64,000 nucleotides of DNA from the NCBI RefSeq assembly GCF_003350475.1, contig NZ_QQAV01000001.1, positions 798,836 to 862,835 of the forward strand. The letters are read 5' to 3'. This document shows positions 15,596-24,685 of the stretch, piece by piece. A program made the position numbers and the translations under genes. The notes beneath the pieces are model-generated. The model had not been told where the DNA came from, did not search any database, and saw nothing but the letters and a program-made list of their open reading frames with translations. The stretch comes from Pseudacidovorax intermedius (GTDB taxonomy: Bacteria > Pseudomonadota > Gammaproteobacteria > Burkholderiales > Burkholderiaceae_C). How positions within the stretch are numbered: position 1 is the stretch's first letter; each line of letters begins with the position of its first letter.

Positions 15596-17647
15596 TCAGG
15601 CTGCGGCCTGCGCCCGCCGTTCCGCCAGCGCCACGTACCAGCCCAGGCAGCCCGGGTTGGCCATGGCCTCCTTGTTGACCACCTTGTCGATGGGCTGCCC
15701 CAGCAGCAGCTTCTTGATCGGCAGCTCCTGCTTCTTGCCCGAGAGGGTGCGCGGGATCTCGGCCACCTCGAAGATGTCGTCCGGCAGGAAGCGCGGCGAC
15801 AGGCTGGCGCGGATGGCGTCATTGAGCTTGCGGCGCATGGCCTCGTCCAGTGCCACGCCGGGACGCAGCACCACGAAGAGCGGCATGTAGCTGTCGCGGC
15901 CCAGGTACTCCAGGTCGACCACCATCGAGTCGAGCACCTCGGGCAGCGCTTCCACCGCGTTGTAGATCTCGCTGGTGCCCATGCGCAGGCCCTGGCGGTT
16001 GATGGTGGCGTCGCTGCGGCCGTAGATGACGCAGCCGCCGTCCGCACCCACCTTGAGCCAGTCGCCATGCCGCCAGACGCCCGGGTAGGTGTCGAAGTAG
16101 CTCGACAGGTAGCGCGCGTTGCCCGGGTCGTTCCAGAAGTACAGGGGCATCGACGGGATGGGCTCGGTACAGACCAGCTCGCCCACCTCGCCGGTGACGG
16201 CCTGGCCGTTCTCGTTCCAGGCGTAGACGGCGGCGCCCATGAAGCGGCACTGCATCTGACCCGGCACCTCGGGCAGCTCGCGGTTGCCGCCGACGAAGGC
16301 GCCGCAGAAGTCGGTGCCGCCAGAAATGTTGCACCACCAGGGCTCACCATCGGCGCCGCCCTTGAGGGCACCCGGCTTGGGCACGAGGCCCGCGGCGAGC
16401 TTCGCCTCCTGCATCTGCGCACTGCCCCAGCGCTGCACCTCCTCGGCCAGTGGCGAGCCGGTGCTGCCCAGCACACGCACGCGCGAAAGGTCGCCGCAGT
16501 CGACGGCGCGCACGCCGGCCTTCATGCAGTTGCTGAAGTAGGCCGCGCCGGCGCCGAAGAAGGTCACGCCATGGCGCGCCACGAAGCGCCACAGCACCGA
16601 CCAGTCGGGCTGCTCCTTGCTGTGGGCCGGATGGCCGTCGTAGATGACGCAGGTGGCGCCCGCCACCAGGCCCGACAGCTGCGCGTTCCACATCACCCAG
16701 CCGGTGGAGCTGAACCAGTGGAAGCGCTCGCCGAAGCTGTTGGCCGCATAGCTGCTGCCCAGGTCGTAATGGATCTGCGACAGCGCCATCGACATCAGGA
16801 TGCCGCCCTGGCCATGCACGATGGGCTTGGGCAGGCCGGTGGTGCCGCTGGAATAGACGATCCACACCGGATGGTCGAAGGGCAGCCATTCGGGCGCGAA
16901 GGCAGCGACCTCGGCATCGTCGCGACCGCTGGCGGTGGTCCAGTCGATGTCGTGCGGCAAGGGCTCGGCCGCATGCGGCGTGCGCAGCAGCAGCAGGTGC
17001 TCGGCCGTGGGCAACTGCGCGCGCAGCTCCCGCACCACGGCACTGCGGTCCAGCGCCTTCTGGCCATAGTGCACGCCGTCGACCGCGATCAGCACCTTCG
17101 GCTCGATCTGCCTGAAACGGTCGGCCACGGCGGCGGTGCCCATGTCGGGCGCGCACACGCTCCACACGGCGCCGATGCTGGAGCAGGCCAGGAAGGCGAC
17201 CATGGTCTCGGGGATGTTGGGCAGGTAGGCGGCCACGCGGTCGCCGCGCCGCACGCCCAGGGCCTTGAGCGACAGCGCCACCGAGGCGACCTGGCGCTGG
17301 AGCTCGGGCCAGGACATCTCTCGCACCTCGCCCGCCTCGTTCTCGCTGACGATGGCCGGCATGCCGGCCGCATGCGCGGGCTCCACATGGCGCAGCACCT
17401 CGCAGGCATAGTTGACCTGTGCGCCCGGGAACCACACGGCCCCCGGCATGCGCCGGTCGGCCAGCACCGCACGGTGCGGCGTCGGCGACTGGGTGCCCGC
17501 GTAGTCCCAGATGGCCTGCCAGAAGCCATGCAGGTCGGTCACCGACCATTGCCACAGCGCGTCGTAGCTGTCGAAGACCAGCCCGCGGCGGTCGCGCAGC
17601 CAGTTCTGGAAGAGGCGGATCTGGGGAACGTAGGCGGGAGCGGTCAT
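15596..17647 (-). CDS. aacS: Acetoacetate-CoA ligase
   Basis: A 683-residue acyl-adenylate-forming enzyme that would convert acetoacetate, ATP and CoA to acetoacetyl-CoA in the cytoplasm. IVYSSGTTGLPKPIVHGQGG is the P-loop motif. ISGGTDFCGAFVGG and the C-terminal PRTLSGKKQELPIKKLL (with the catalytic Lys) are typical of the AacS family, as is the length. The start is ATG 17647, since the frame upstream contains the divergent promoter region with a palindromic operator. The product would feed polyhydroxybutyrate or sterol-independent acetoacetate use. BKACE and fumarylacetoacetase reactions elsewhere in this window both release acetoacetate. Confidence 0.92.
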   Translation of the reverse strand: MTAPAYVPQIRLFQNWLRDRRGLVFDSYDALWQWSVTDLHGFWQAIWDYAGTQSPTPHRAVLADRRMPGAVWFPGAQVNYACEVLRHVEPAHAAGMPAIVSENEAGEVREMSWPELQRQVASVALSLKALGVRRGDRVAAYLPNIPETMVAFLACSSIGAVWSVCAPDMGTAAVADRFRQIEPKVLIAVDGVHYGQKALDRSAVVRELRAQLPTAEHLLLLRTPHAAEPLPHDIDWTTASGRDDAEVAAFAPEWLPFDHPVWIVYSSGTTGLPKPIVHGQGGILMSMALSQIHYDLGSSYAANSFGERFHWFSSTGWVMWNAQLSGLVAGATCVIYDGHPAHSKEQPDWSVLWRFVARHGVTFFGAGAAYFSNCMKAGVRAVDCGDLSRVRVLGSTGSPLAEEVQRWGSAQMQEAKLAAGLVPKPGALKGGADGEPWWCNISGGTDFCGAFVGGNRELPEVPGQMQCRFMGAAVYAWNENGQAVTGEVGELVCTEPIPSMPLYFWNDPGNARYLSSYFDTYPGVWRHGDWLKVGADGGCVIYGRSDATINRQGLRMGTSEIYNAVEALPEVLDSMVVDLEYLGRDSYMPLFVVLRPGVALDEAMRRKLNDAIRASLSPRFLPDDIFEVAEIPRTLSGKKQELPIKKLLLGQPIDKVVNKEAMANPGCLGWYVALAERRAQAAA

Positions 17648-17785
17648 ACGGCCAGCGTAGTGCGGCACTGCAGCACGCTCAATGCGGATTGGCCCCAGCC
17701 GCGTCGTCTGCGCGACTGGCACTGTCCCGCCACGAAGCACTGGCAGGGAGCAGCGGCTCATGGTTTGTACGTGTGTGCAAGACTG

Positions 17786-17801
17786 TTGTACGGCCGTTCA
17801 A
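17786..17801. promoter_or_regulatory. Palindromic operator between aacS and the TetR gene
   Basis: TTGTACGGCCGTTCAA is palindromic except at one symmetric base pair (T/A positions 4 and 13). It lies eight bases upstream of the TetR start and 139 bases upstream of the divergent ligase start. Size, symmetry and position fit an autoregulatory TetR-family operator. A second TTGTAC half-site occurs at 17765-17770. Confidence 0.6.
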
Positions 17802-17808
17802 TAGGCGC

Positions 17809-18549
17809 ATGAGTGCCCGGCCGACCTCCGCTCCTCCCGCGCGCCGCGCGGCCCGTGGCGCAGCCGCCGAGCCCCGTCCGGACCGTCGCCACGCCATCCT
17901 GCTGGCGGCCGAAAAGCTCTTCGCCCGCCACGGCTACCACGCCGTGAGCATCCGCCAGATCGCCGACGAGGCCGGCGTGCCGCTGGCGCTGGTGGGCTAC
18001 TACTTCGGCCCCAAGAACGCACTGTTCGAGGCCATCTTCGAGCACTGGAACCAGACCATCGAGCGCCGGCTGGCCGCGCTCGCCGAGGTGCCCATCGATC
18101 CGGCGGACGCGCGCACGCTGCCCCGCATCATCGACGCCTTCACCGCGCCGGTTCTGGCCCTGCGCGCCAGCAGCGAAGGCGAGTACTACGCACGGCTGGT
18201 GGCCCGCGAGCTCTCGCACGTCACCGAAGAGGCCGACCGTGTGCTGCGCCACTACTTCGACCCGCTGGCCAACGCCTTCATCGACGCCCTGCAGCGCGCC
18301 CTGCCGCATGCCACGCGTGCGCAGGTGGCCTGGGGCTACCAGTTCGCCCTCGGCGCGCTGCTGCACCACCTGACGGACACGCGGGTGGAGCGCCTGTCCG
18401 GCGGCGAGGCGCAGGCCAACGAGGCGGCGGGCAGCGCGCTGCTAGTGGCCTTCATCGCCGGCGGGCTTCGCGCCGCCATGCCCCGTCCTCGCGCCGTTCG
18501 CAAGGCCGCGGCGCCTGCCAAGAAGACAAACCCACGGAGACAAGCCTGA
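17809..18549 (+). CDS. TetR-family transcriptional regulator
   Basis: A 246-residue regulator with the usual N-terminal helix-turn-helix (SIRQIADEAGVPLALVGYYF, about residues 45-65) and a C-terminal ligand domain like that of the CerR or RutR-type regulators. A basic tail ends the protein. Its stop codon overlaps the ATG of the substrate-binding protein (TGATG), so it is the first gene of the importer operon. It probably represses its own operon through the palindrome just upstream. The ligand is unknown, perhaps the imported compound. Confidence 0.88.
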   Translation: MSARPTSAPPARRAARGAAAEPRPDRRHAILLAAEKLFARHGYHAVSIRQIADEAGVPLALVGYYFGPKNALFEAIFEHWNQTIERRLAALAEVPIDPADARTLPRIIDAFTAPVLALRASSEGEYYARLVARELSHVTEEADRVLRHYFDPLANAFIDALQRALPHATRAQVAWGYQFALGALLHHLTDTRVERLSGGEAQANEAAGSALLVAFIAGGLRAAMPRPRAVRKAAAPAKKTNPRRQA

Positions 18550-19493
18550 TGAAAAGACGCACCGCACTCTCGGCACTCGGCGCCGCCACCCTGGCCGCCG
18601 CAGCGCTGCCCGCCCGCGCACAGGGCACCATCAAGATCGTGTTCGGCTTCACGGCCGTGACCGACTTCGCCTCGGTCTTCGTGGCCAAGGAAGAGGGCTA
18701 CTTCGGCAAGCGTTCGCTGGACGTGGAGCCCAAGTTCATCCCGCTCAACTCGACCATCCCGGCGGCATTGCAGTCCGACTCGCTCACCATCGGCGGGCCC
18801 ACGCCCTCGGTCTTCCTGCAGGCGGTGGATGGCGGCCTGGACCTGGTGCTGGTGGCCGGCGGCGGGCTCACGGCGAAGAGCATCACCGGCTTCGGCCTGG
18901 TGGCGCGCGCCGGCTCGGGCATCAAGAATGCGCAGGACTGCGTGGGCAAGAAGATCGGCGTGCCGGGCCTGGGCGCCTTCCTGCACGTGACCTTCCGCGC
19001 CTGGCTCAAGGACCAGGGCGTGGACTACCGCAAGGTCAACTTCGTCGAGGCCGCCTTCCCGCAGCATGCGGACCTGCTGCGCGGCGGCTCGGTGGACGCG
19101 GTGGTGTCGGCCGACCCCTTCATGAGCCGCATCACCGAATCGGGCGCGGGCTATGTGGCGAGCTATTACTCCACCTTCCTGCCCGAGGGCAACCAGACCA
19201 TCGTGCATGCCGCGCGCCGCGACTGGGCCGAGAAGAACCCGCAGGCGGTGCGCGCCTTCCGCGAGTCGCTGGTGGAGGCCGCCGCCTTCATGGGCCAGGC
19301 GAAGAACGACGCGCGCGTGCGCGCGGCCATCGGCAAGTACATCAAGCTGCCGCCCGAGGTGCTGGCCAAGGTGCAGATCTCGCCGCCCGGCCCTGTCGTC
19401 ACCGACAAGCAACTGGCCTACTGGGTCGGGCTGATGAAGGACCAGGACATGCTCAAGGGCTCGCCCGACGTGGCGCGGCTGATCGCCCGCTGA
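18549..19493 (+). CDS. NitT/TauT-type ABC transporter substrate-binding protein
   Basis: A 314-residue periplasmic binding protein of the NMT1/SsuA family. Residues 1-25 form a signal peptide ending LPARAQ. The family segments include VFVAKEEGYF, IGGPTPSVFLQ and GGSVDAVVSADPFMSR. It would deliver its ligand to the ATPase and two permeases encoded downstream. The adjacent cyclase-family hydrolase and fumarylacetoacetase suggest an aromatic or cyclic carbonyl substrate, but the ligand is not determined. Translation is coupled to the TetR gene by a one-base overlap. Confidence 0.88.
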   Translation: MKRRTALSALGAATLAAAALPARAQGTIKIVFGFTAVTDFASVFVAKEEGYFGKRSLDVEPKFIPLNSTIPAALQSDSLTIGGPTPSVFLQAVDGGLDLVLVAGGGLTAKSITGFGLVARAGSGIKNAQDCVGKKIGVPGLGAFLHVTFRAWLKDQGVDYRKVNFVEAAFPQHADLLRGGSVDAVVSADPFMSRITESGAGYVASYYSTFLPEGNQTIVHAARRDWAEKNPQAVRAFRESLVEAAAFMGQAKNDARVRAAIGKYIKLPPEVLAKVQISPPGPVVTDKQLAYWVGLMKDQDMLKGSPDVARLIAR

Positions 19494-19508
19494 GGCGGGG
19501 CGCACGTC

Positions 19509-20378
19509 ATGGGAGCCCCGGACTTCATGGTCGCCGCAAACCGCGCGGCGGTACATCCGACCGCTGCAGCGGCTGCCCCCATCGCGGGCCGCGCCGCGAG
19601 CGCAGAAGCGCCGCTGCTACGTTTCGACGAGGTGAGCATCCGGCTGGGCGGGCGCGAGATCCTGTCGCCCACCAGCTTCGAGGTGCGGCGCGGCGAATTC
19701 GTCTGCATCGTCGGCGCCAGCGGCTGCGGCAAGACCACGCTGTTGCGCACCGCCAGCGCCCTGGTCACGCCCACCGCGGGCCGCGTGCTGCGTCACGGCG
19801 TGCCCATCACGCAGCCCGCGCGCGAGATCGCCTTCGTGTTCCAGGACTACGGCCGTGCCCTGCTGCCCTGGCGCACGGTGGAAGGCAATGTGCGCCTGGC
19901 GCTGGAGGCCGCGCACGTGCCCACCGCCGAGCATGCCGCCCGGGCCGCCGAGGTGCTGGCCAAGGTCGGCCTGGCCGCGCATGCGAACAAATTTCCGCTG
20001 CAGCTGTCGGGCGGCATGCAGCAGCGCGTGCAGATCGCCCGCTGCCTGGCCCAGCGCCCCGAGCTGATGCTGATGGACGAGCCCTTCGGCGCGCTGGACG
20101 CGATGACGCGCCAGGGCCTGCAGGACGAGCTGGCGCGCCTGGTGCGCGATGACGGCCTGACGGTGATCTTCGTCACCCACGACCTGGAAGAGGCCATCTA
20201 CCTCGGCGACCGCGTGGTGGCCCTGCAGGCCAACCCGGGTCCCGGCCGGCCCAGCCTGGCCCGCATGATCGACGTGCCCATTCCCCGACCCCGCGACCAG
20301 CTGACCACGCGCGAGCATCCCGAGTTCGTGCGCCTGCGCCGCGAGCTCTTCACCTTCATCGAGGAAGGCCATGGCTGA
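19509..20378 (+). CDS. ABC transporter ATP-binding protein (NitT/TauT type)
   Basis: A 289-residue ATPase. GASGCGKTT is the Walker A motif, LSGGMQQRV the signature and [13 protein letters not shown] the Walker B with the D-loop. [14 protein letters not shown] holds the switch His. These are typical of SsuB/TauB/NrtD proteins that power importers for sulfonates, nitrate or organic acids. The first 35 residues are an Ala-rich extension. An internal ATG at 19527 could be used instead. The end overlaps the first permease gene by eight bases. Confidence 0.9.
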   Translation: MGAPDFMVAANRAAVHPTAAAAAPIAGRAASAEAPLLRFDEVSIRLGGREILSPTSFEVRRGEFVCIVGASGCGKTTLLRTASALVTPTAGRVLRHGVPITQPAREIAFVFQDYGRALLPWRTVEGNVRLALEAAHVPTAEHAARAAEVLAKVGLAAHANKFPLQLSGGMQQRVQIARCLAQRPELMLMDEPFGALDAMTRQGLQDELARLVRDDGLTVIFVTHDLEEAIYLGDRVVALQANPGPGRPSLARMIDVPIPRPRDQLTTREHPEFVRLRRELFTFIEEGHG

Positions 20379-21219
20379 GCGGGCCGAAGCGATGCGCGCA
20401 CCCCAGCCCGTTCGCGCTGAGCCTGTCGAAGCGCCGTCCCGCAGCTCGAGCGCCCCGCGCCCACACCCCCTCGCCCGCCTGCGCCCCTGGGTCATCCCCG
20501 CCCTGCTGCTGATCGCCTTCGAGCTCTACGCCCGCCGCGCCTCGGCCCTGGGCAGCGACTCGCTGGCCCCCGTCAGCGCCGCGCTCAAGGCCTGGTGGGG
20601 CGCGGCCATGGACGGCTCGCTCTGGCAGGCCACCGCCTTCACCCTCGGCACCGCGGCCCTCGGCCTGTTGGTCGGCGCACTGCTCGCCCTGGCCGGCGGC
20701 ATCGCGCTGGGCCTGTCGGCACGCGCGGCCCGCATGGGCTTCATGACCACCGAGCTGCTGCGCACCGTGCCCTCGGTGGCGCTGATCCCGCTGGCCATGC
20801 TGATGTTCGGCTTCGGCGTGCGCATGGAGATGGCGGTGATCGCCTTCGCCACCTTCTGGCCGCTGATGCTGCTGGTGCAGGCGGCCGTGCGGCAGGTGGA
20901 ACCGCGGCTGCTGGAGGTGAGCCGCGTGCTCGGCCTGTCTGCGCGCGAGCGGGCCTTCAAGATCGTGCTGCCGGCCATCGCGCCGCGGCTGTTCGTGGCG
21001 CTGCGCCTGGGCGTGGCGGTGGCGCTGGTGGTCGCCGTGACGGTGGAGATCGCTGCCAACCCCAATGGCATGGGCTACGCCATGATGATCGCGCAGCAGA
21101 GCTTCGACCCTGCGCTGATGCTGGCCTGGCTGGGCTGGATCGGCGTGGTGGGCTATGCGGTCAACGCGGGCATGCTGCGGCTGCAGCAGCGCGTCGCCCG
21201 CCGGATGGGGGCCGCATGA
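20371..21219 (+). CDS. ABC transporter permease (first of two)
   Basis: A 282-residue permease of the BPD_transp_1 family with about six membrane helices and the EAA-loop region ([21 protein letters not shown]). The cytoplasmic N-terminal 30 residues are unusual. They include VRAEPVEA, which is a translated half of the dispersed CTGAGCxTGTCGAA palindrome at 20409-20432. The start overlaps the ATPase gene, and the stop overlaps the second permease (ATGA). A later start would remove the repeat-encoded part, but I see no good alternative ATG before the first helix. Confidence 0.87.
   Translation: MAERAEAMRAPQPVRAEPVEAPSRSSSAPRPHPLARLRPWVIPALLLIAFELYARRASALGSDSLAPVSAALKAWWGAAMDGSLWQATAFTLGTAALGLLVGALLALAGGIALGLSARAARMGFMTTELLRTVPSVALIPLAMLMFGFGVRMEMAVIAFATFWPLMLLVQAAVRQVEPRLLEVSRVLGLSARERAFKIVLPAIAPRLFVALRLGVAVALVVAVTVEIAANPNGMGYAMMIAQQSFDPALMLAWLGWIGVVGYAVNAGMLRLQQRVARRMGAA
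20409..20432 (+). repeat. Half copy of the dispersed CTGAGCxTGTCGAA element inside a coding region
   Basis: The core GCTGAGCCTGTCGAAGC matches the left arms at 26590-26615 and 39192-39217. Here it lies in frame within the permease gene and encodes VRAEPVEA. No right arm follows. Confidence 0.7.
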
Positions 21220-21995
21220 ACGACCGCCTCAAGATGAGCAGCTGGCTGGGCTCGGCCCTGGTGCTCGGCGCACTGATCGCGCTGTGGTGGGGGGCCAGCA
21301 ACCTGGGCTGGGTCAGCCGCGTCTTCCTGCCCACGCCGCAGGCGACGTGGGACGCACTGGCCGAGGGCTTCAACCTGCGCGGCAGCGGCAACGGCGAGTT
21401 GGCCGGCTGGACGCTGGACACCGTCGGCCGCATGCTGCAGGGCTGGCTGCTCGCCTCGCTCGCGGGTGTGGCGCTTGGCGTATTCATCGGTGCATCGGCC
21501 GCGGCCCGTGCCTGGCTGCAGCCCATGCTGGAGTTCATCCGGCCGCTGCCGGCCTCGGCCGTGCTGCCGGTGGCCATCGCCATCTTCGGGCTCAGTCCGC
21601 GCATGGTGCTGGTGGTGGTGGCCTTCGGCGCGATGTGGCCGGTGCTGCTGGCCACGGTGCATGGCCTGGCCACCGTCGATGCGCGGCTGGCCGAGGTGAC
21701 GCGCTGCCTGCAGCTGTCGCGCCCCGCCTTCATCCTCAAGATCGGCCTGCCCCATGCCATGCCCGACATCCTGGCCGGCATGCGCCTGGCCCTCACCGTT
21801 GCGCTGATCGTGGCCGTGGTGGGCGAGATGATCGCCTCGCAGGGCGGCCTGGGCCAGGCCATCCTGCTGGCGGCACGCGCCTTCCGGGCCAGCGAGCTGT
21901 TCGCCGGCATCGTGCTGCTGGGGCTGATCGGCTTCGTCAGCAATGGCTTGCTGGCCTTCGCGGAACACCGCCTCCTGCGCTGGCAACGCCCCTGA
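21216..21995 (+). CDS. ABC transporter permease (second of two)
   Basis: A 259-residue permease of the same family, with an EAA-loop region (EVTRCLQLSRPAFILKIGLPHA) and about six helices. It begins at an ATGA overlap with the first permease and has no repeat-derived extension. Two different permeases, rather than a homodimer, would form the channel with the ATPase at 19509. The next gene begins 38 bases downstream after AAGGAGA, so the operon probably continues. Confidence 0.88.
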   Translation: MNDRLKMSSWLGSALVLGALIALWWGASNLGWVSRVFLPTPQATWDALAEGFNLRGSGNGELAGWTLDTVGRMLQGWLLASLAGVALGVFIGASAAARAWLQPMLEFIRPLPASAVLPVAIAIFGLSPRMVLVVVAFGAMWPVLLATVHGLATVDARLAEVTRCLQLSRPAFILKIGLPHAMPDILAGMRLALTVALIVAVVGEMIASQGGLGQAILLAARAFRASELFAGIVLLGLIGFVSNGLLAFAEHRLLRWQRP

Positions 21996-22033
21996 ACCTC
22001 ACATCCCACGGACCCACACAAAGGAGACCCGCC

Positions 22034-22840
22034 ATGCCCCGCAAATTCGTCGACCTGTCCATCTACCTCGAGAACGACGTGGTGAGCGACCCGCCGCCCT
22101 TCGCGCCCAAGATCCAGTACTTCACCCACGAGAACACGGTCGAGCAGATCGTGCCCTTCTTCCCCGGCCTGCAGAAGGCCGACCTGCCCGACGGCGAGGG
22201 CTGGGCGGTGGAGCAGGTGCAGCTGTCCACGCACAACGGCACGCACCTGGATGCGCCCTACCACTTCCACTCCACCATGGACAAGGCGCTGGGCGAGAAG
22301 AAGCCCGCCATCACCATCGATGCCGTGCCGCTGGAGTGGTGCTTCCAGCCCGGCGTGAAGCTGGACTTCCGCCACTTCGCGGACGGCTACGTGGTGACGG
22401 CCGCCGATGTGGAGGCCGAGCTGGCCCGCATCGGCCACGTGCTCAAGCCGCTGGAGATCGTGGTGGTCAACACCCGCGCCGGCGAGCGCTACGGCCAGAA
22501 CGACTATGTCTCCAGCGGCTGCGGCATGGGCTACGAGGCCACCATGTACCTGCTGGAGCGCGGCGTGCGCCTGACGGGCACCGACGGCTGGAGCTGGGAC
22601 GCGCCCTTCGTCCACACCGCGCAGAAATACGGCGAGACCAAGGACGCCGGCCTGATCTGGGAAGGCCACAAGGCCGGCCGCGACATCGGCTACTGCCACA
22701 TCGAGAAGCTGCACAACCTGGAGGCGCTGCCGCCCGATGGCTTCTTCATCAGCTGCTTCCCGCACAAGATCCGCGGCGCGTCCGCGGGCTGGACGCGCGC
22801 CGTGGCGATCTTCGACGACACCCTGATGGCCTCGGCCTGA
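22034..22840 (+). CDS. Cyclase-family metal-dependent hydrolase (kynurenine-formamidase-like)
   Basis: A 268-residue protein of the PF04199 cyclase family. HNGTHLDAPYH (residues 67-77) is the metal-binding signature HxGTHxDxPxH. Related enzymes hydrolyse N-formylkynurenine, isatin or cyclic esters and amides. The protein is longer than bacterial KynB and has a Gly-Cys-rich loop (SSGCGMGYEA), so I do not call it KynB. AAGGAGA stands before the ATG. Its place between an importer and fumarylacetoacetase suggests it opens a ring or hydrolyses an intermediate of the imported compound. Confidence 0.85.
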   Translation: MPRKFVDLSIYLENDVVSDPPPFAPKIQYFTHENTVEQIVPFFPGLQKADLPDGEGWAVEQVQLSTHNGTHLDAPYHFHSTMDKALGEKKPAITIDAVPLEWCFQPGVKLDFRHFADGYVVTAADVEAELARIGHVLKPLEIVVVNTRAGERYGQNDYVSSGCGMGYEATMYLLERGVRLTGTDGWSWDAPFVHTAQKYGETKDAGLIWEGHKAGRDIGYCHIEKLHNLEALPPDGFFISCFPHKIRGASAGWTRAVAIFDDTLMASA

Positions 22841-22852
22841 GGAGCGGCATCG

Positions 22853-24175
22853 ATGACACTCGACCGCACCCATGACGCCGCTGCGCGCAGCTGGCTGGCC
22901 AGCGCCAACGCATCAGGCGGCGACTTTCCGATCCAGAACCTGCCCTTCGGCGTATTCCGCCTTGCGGGTAGCCAGGAGGCCTTCCGCGGCGGCGTGGCCA
23001 TCGGCGACCAGGTGATCGACCTGCAGGCGGTGGCGGCCAGCGGCGCCTTCACGGGCCTGGCAGCGCAGGCCTTGCAGGCCGCATCGCAGCCCACGCTCAA
23101 TGCGCTGATGGCCATGGGCCCCGAGGCCTGGCATGCGTTGCGGCTCGCACTCTTCGACGCCCTGCGCGAGGACGCCACCGGCCCAGCCGCCGACGCGCTG
23201 CGCGCCGCGCTCGTGCCCCAGGCCCAGGCCGAGATGGGCCTGCCCAGCCGCATTGGCGACTACACCGACTTCTACACCTCGGTGCACCACGCGGTGAACG
23301 TAGGCCGGGTGCTCAAGCCCGACGATCCTCTGACGCCCAACTTTCGCTGGCTGCCCATCGCCTACCACGGCCGCGCCTCCAGCGTGGTGCCCAGCGGCAC
23401 GGCCTTCCACCGCCCCATGGGCCAGGCCATGGCACCCGGTGCCGCCGCACCGCAGTACGGCCCCTGCCGCCGGCTGGACTACGAGCTGGAGATGGGCTTC
23501 TACGTGGGCCCGGGCAATGCCCAGGGCCGGCCCATCGGCATCGGCCAGGCCGAGTCGCACATCTTCGGCATGTGCCTGCTCAACGACTGGTCGGCGCGCG
23601 ACCACCAGTTCTGGGAGATGGCGCCGCTGGGCCCCTTCCTGGGCAAGAACTTCTGCACCAGCGTCTCGCCCTGGGTCGTGACCATGGAGGCCCTTGCACC
23701 CTACCGCGTGCCCTTTGGGCGCGAGGCCGACGAGCCGCAACCGCTGGCCTATCTGGACAGCCCCGCCAACCGCGAAGCGGGCGGCGTGGACGTGCAACTG
23801 GAGGTACGCCTGCAGAGCCCGCGGCACCGTAAGGCGGGACATGCCGGCGACCGCCTGTCGGCCACCAGCTTCCGCCACCAGTACTGGACCCTGGCGCAGA
23901 TGGTGGCGCAGCACACGGTGGGCGGCTGCAACCTGCAGCCGGGCGACCTGCTGGGGACCGGCACCATTTCCGGTCCTACGCCGGGCGAAGCCGGCGCCAT
24001 CGTCGAGCTGTCGCGCGGCGGCACGCAGGCCATCGACCTGCCGACCACCGGCGAGACCCGCACCTTCCTGGAGGACGGCGACACGGTCATCCTGCGCGGC
24101 TGGTGCGAGCGCGAGGGCCATGCCCGCATCGGCTTCGGAGAATGCCGGGGCGAGGTGCTGCCGGCGGTCGGATAA
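22853..24175 (+). CDS. fahA: Fumarylacetoacetase
   Basis: A 440-residue enzyme that would hydrolyse fumarylacetoacetate to fumarate and acetoacetate, the last step of homogentisate breakdown. The metal and catalytic residues of the family are visible: DYTDFYTSVHHA (Asp139, His146), YELEMGF (Glu211, Glu213) and LLNDWSARD (Asp245). Length matches the family. No homogentisate dioxygenase or maleylacetoacetate isomerase gene lies beside it. It starts 12 bases after the cyclase-family gene, so it belongs to the TetR/ABC operon. It might act on another acylpyruvate, but the similarity is to true FAH. Confidence 0.9.
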   Translation: MTLDRTHDAAARSWLASANASGGDFPIQNLPFGVFRLAGSQEAFRGGVAIGDQVIDLQAVAASGAFTGLAAQALQAASQPTLNALMAMGPEAWHALRLALFDALREDATGPAADALRAALVPQAQAEMGLPSRIGDYTDFYTSVHHAVNVGRVLKPDDPLTPNFRWLPIAYHGRASSVVPSGTAFHRPMGQAMAPGAAAPQYGPCRRLDYELEMGFYVGPGNAQGRPIGIGQAESHIFGMCLLNDWSARDHQFWEMAPLGPFLGKNFCTSVSPWVVTMEALAPYRVPFGREADEPQPLAYLDSPANREAGGVDVQLEVRLQSPRHRKAGHAGDRLSATSFRHQYWTLAQMVAQHTVGGCNLQPGDLLGTGTISGPTPGEAGAIVELSRGGTQAIDLPTTGETRTFLEDGDTVILRGWCEREGHARIGFGECRGEVLPAVG

Positions 24176-24234
24176 CGCGGGGCTCACGCCCCAGCGCATT
24201 CGACCTGCTCCCGTCCCTGGAGCGGCTCGCCCGC

Positions 24235-24669
24235 TCAGGGCAGCCGGAACAGGCTGGTGACCATGGCGTCCAGCACCTGCGCATCGTGCTGGTTGAACAG
24301 CTGCCAGCGCCAGCGCAGGATGCCCAGGTGCGCCTTGGTGTCGGAGCGCCGCGCTTCGATCACCTGGGCCCGCAGGCGCAGCCGGTCGCCGGGACGCACG
24401 GGCCGGGACCAGCGGATGTGGTCGATGCCCGGCGAGGCGAAGGATTCGGAGTCGTGCAGCGCCGCCTGCACCACCAGCCGCATGGCGATGGCGCAGGTGT
24501 GCCAGCCGCTGGCGATGAGTCCGCCGAACACGCCCTCGGCCGCCGCCTCGGGATCGGTGTGGAACCACTGCGGGTCCCACTGGCGGGCAAAGCCGAGCAC
24601 CTCTTCCTCGGTGACGGCATGTGGACCGGCCTCGATGACCTGACCGGGGCGGAACTCCGCAAACTTCAT
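24235..24669 (-). CDS. MaoC-like hotdog dehydratase
   Basis: A 144-residue hotdog-fold protein of the MaoC/(R)-specific enoyl-CoA hydratase family. FARQWDPQWFHTDPEAA carries the usual Asp/His pair region, and GLIASGWHTCAIAMRL the helix. It would hydrate or dehydrate an acyl-CoA thioester. ATG 24669 is chosen over longer Arg-rich extensions. It lies 16 bases downstream of the cupin gene, forming a two-gene unit convergent with fahA. A short GC hairpin (24179-24192) lies between the convergent ends. Confidence 0.82.
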   Translation of the reverse strand: MKFAEFRPGQVIEAGPHAVTEEEVLGFARQWDPQWFHTDPEAAAEGVFGGLIASGWHTCAIAMRLVVQAALHDSESFASPGIDHIRWSRPVRPGDRLRLRAQVIEARRSDTKAHLGILRWRWQLFNQHDAQVLDAMVTSLFRLP

Positions 24670-24685
24670 CCGGTGCGCAACCGCC

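Noticed and set aside
15158-17812. 884-codon plus-strand open frame opposite the acetoacetate ligase
   Set aside because: Antisense shadow of a gene with all its catalytic motifs; low-complexity His/Arg/Ala sequence.
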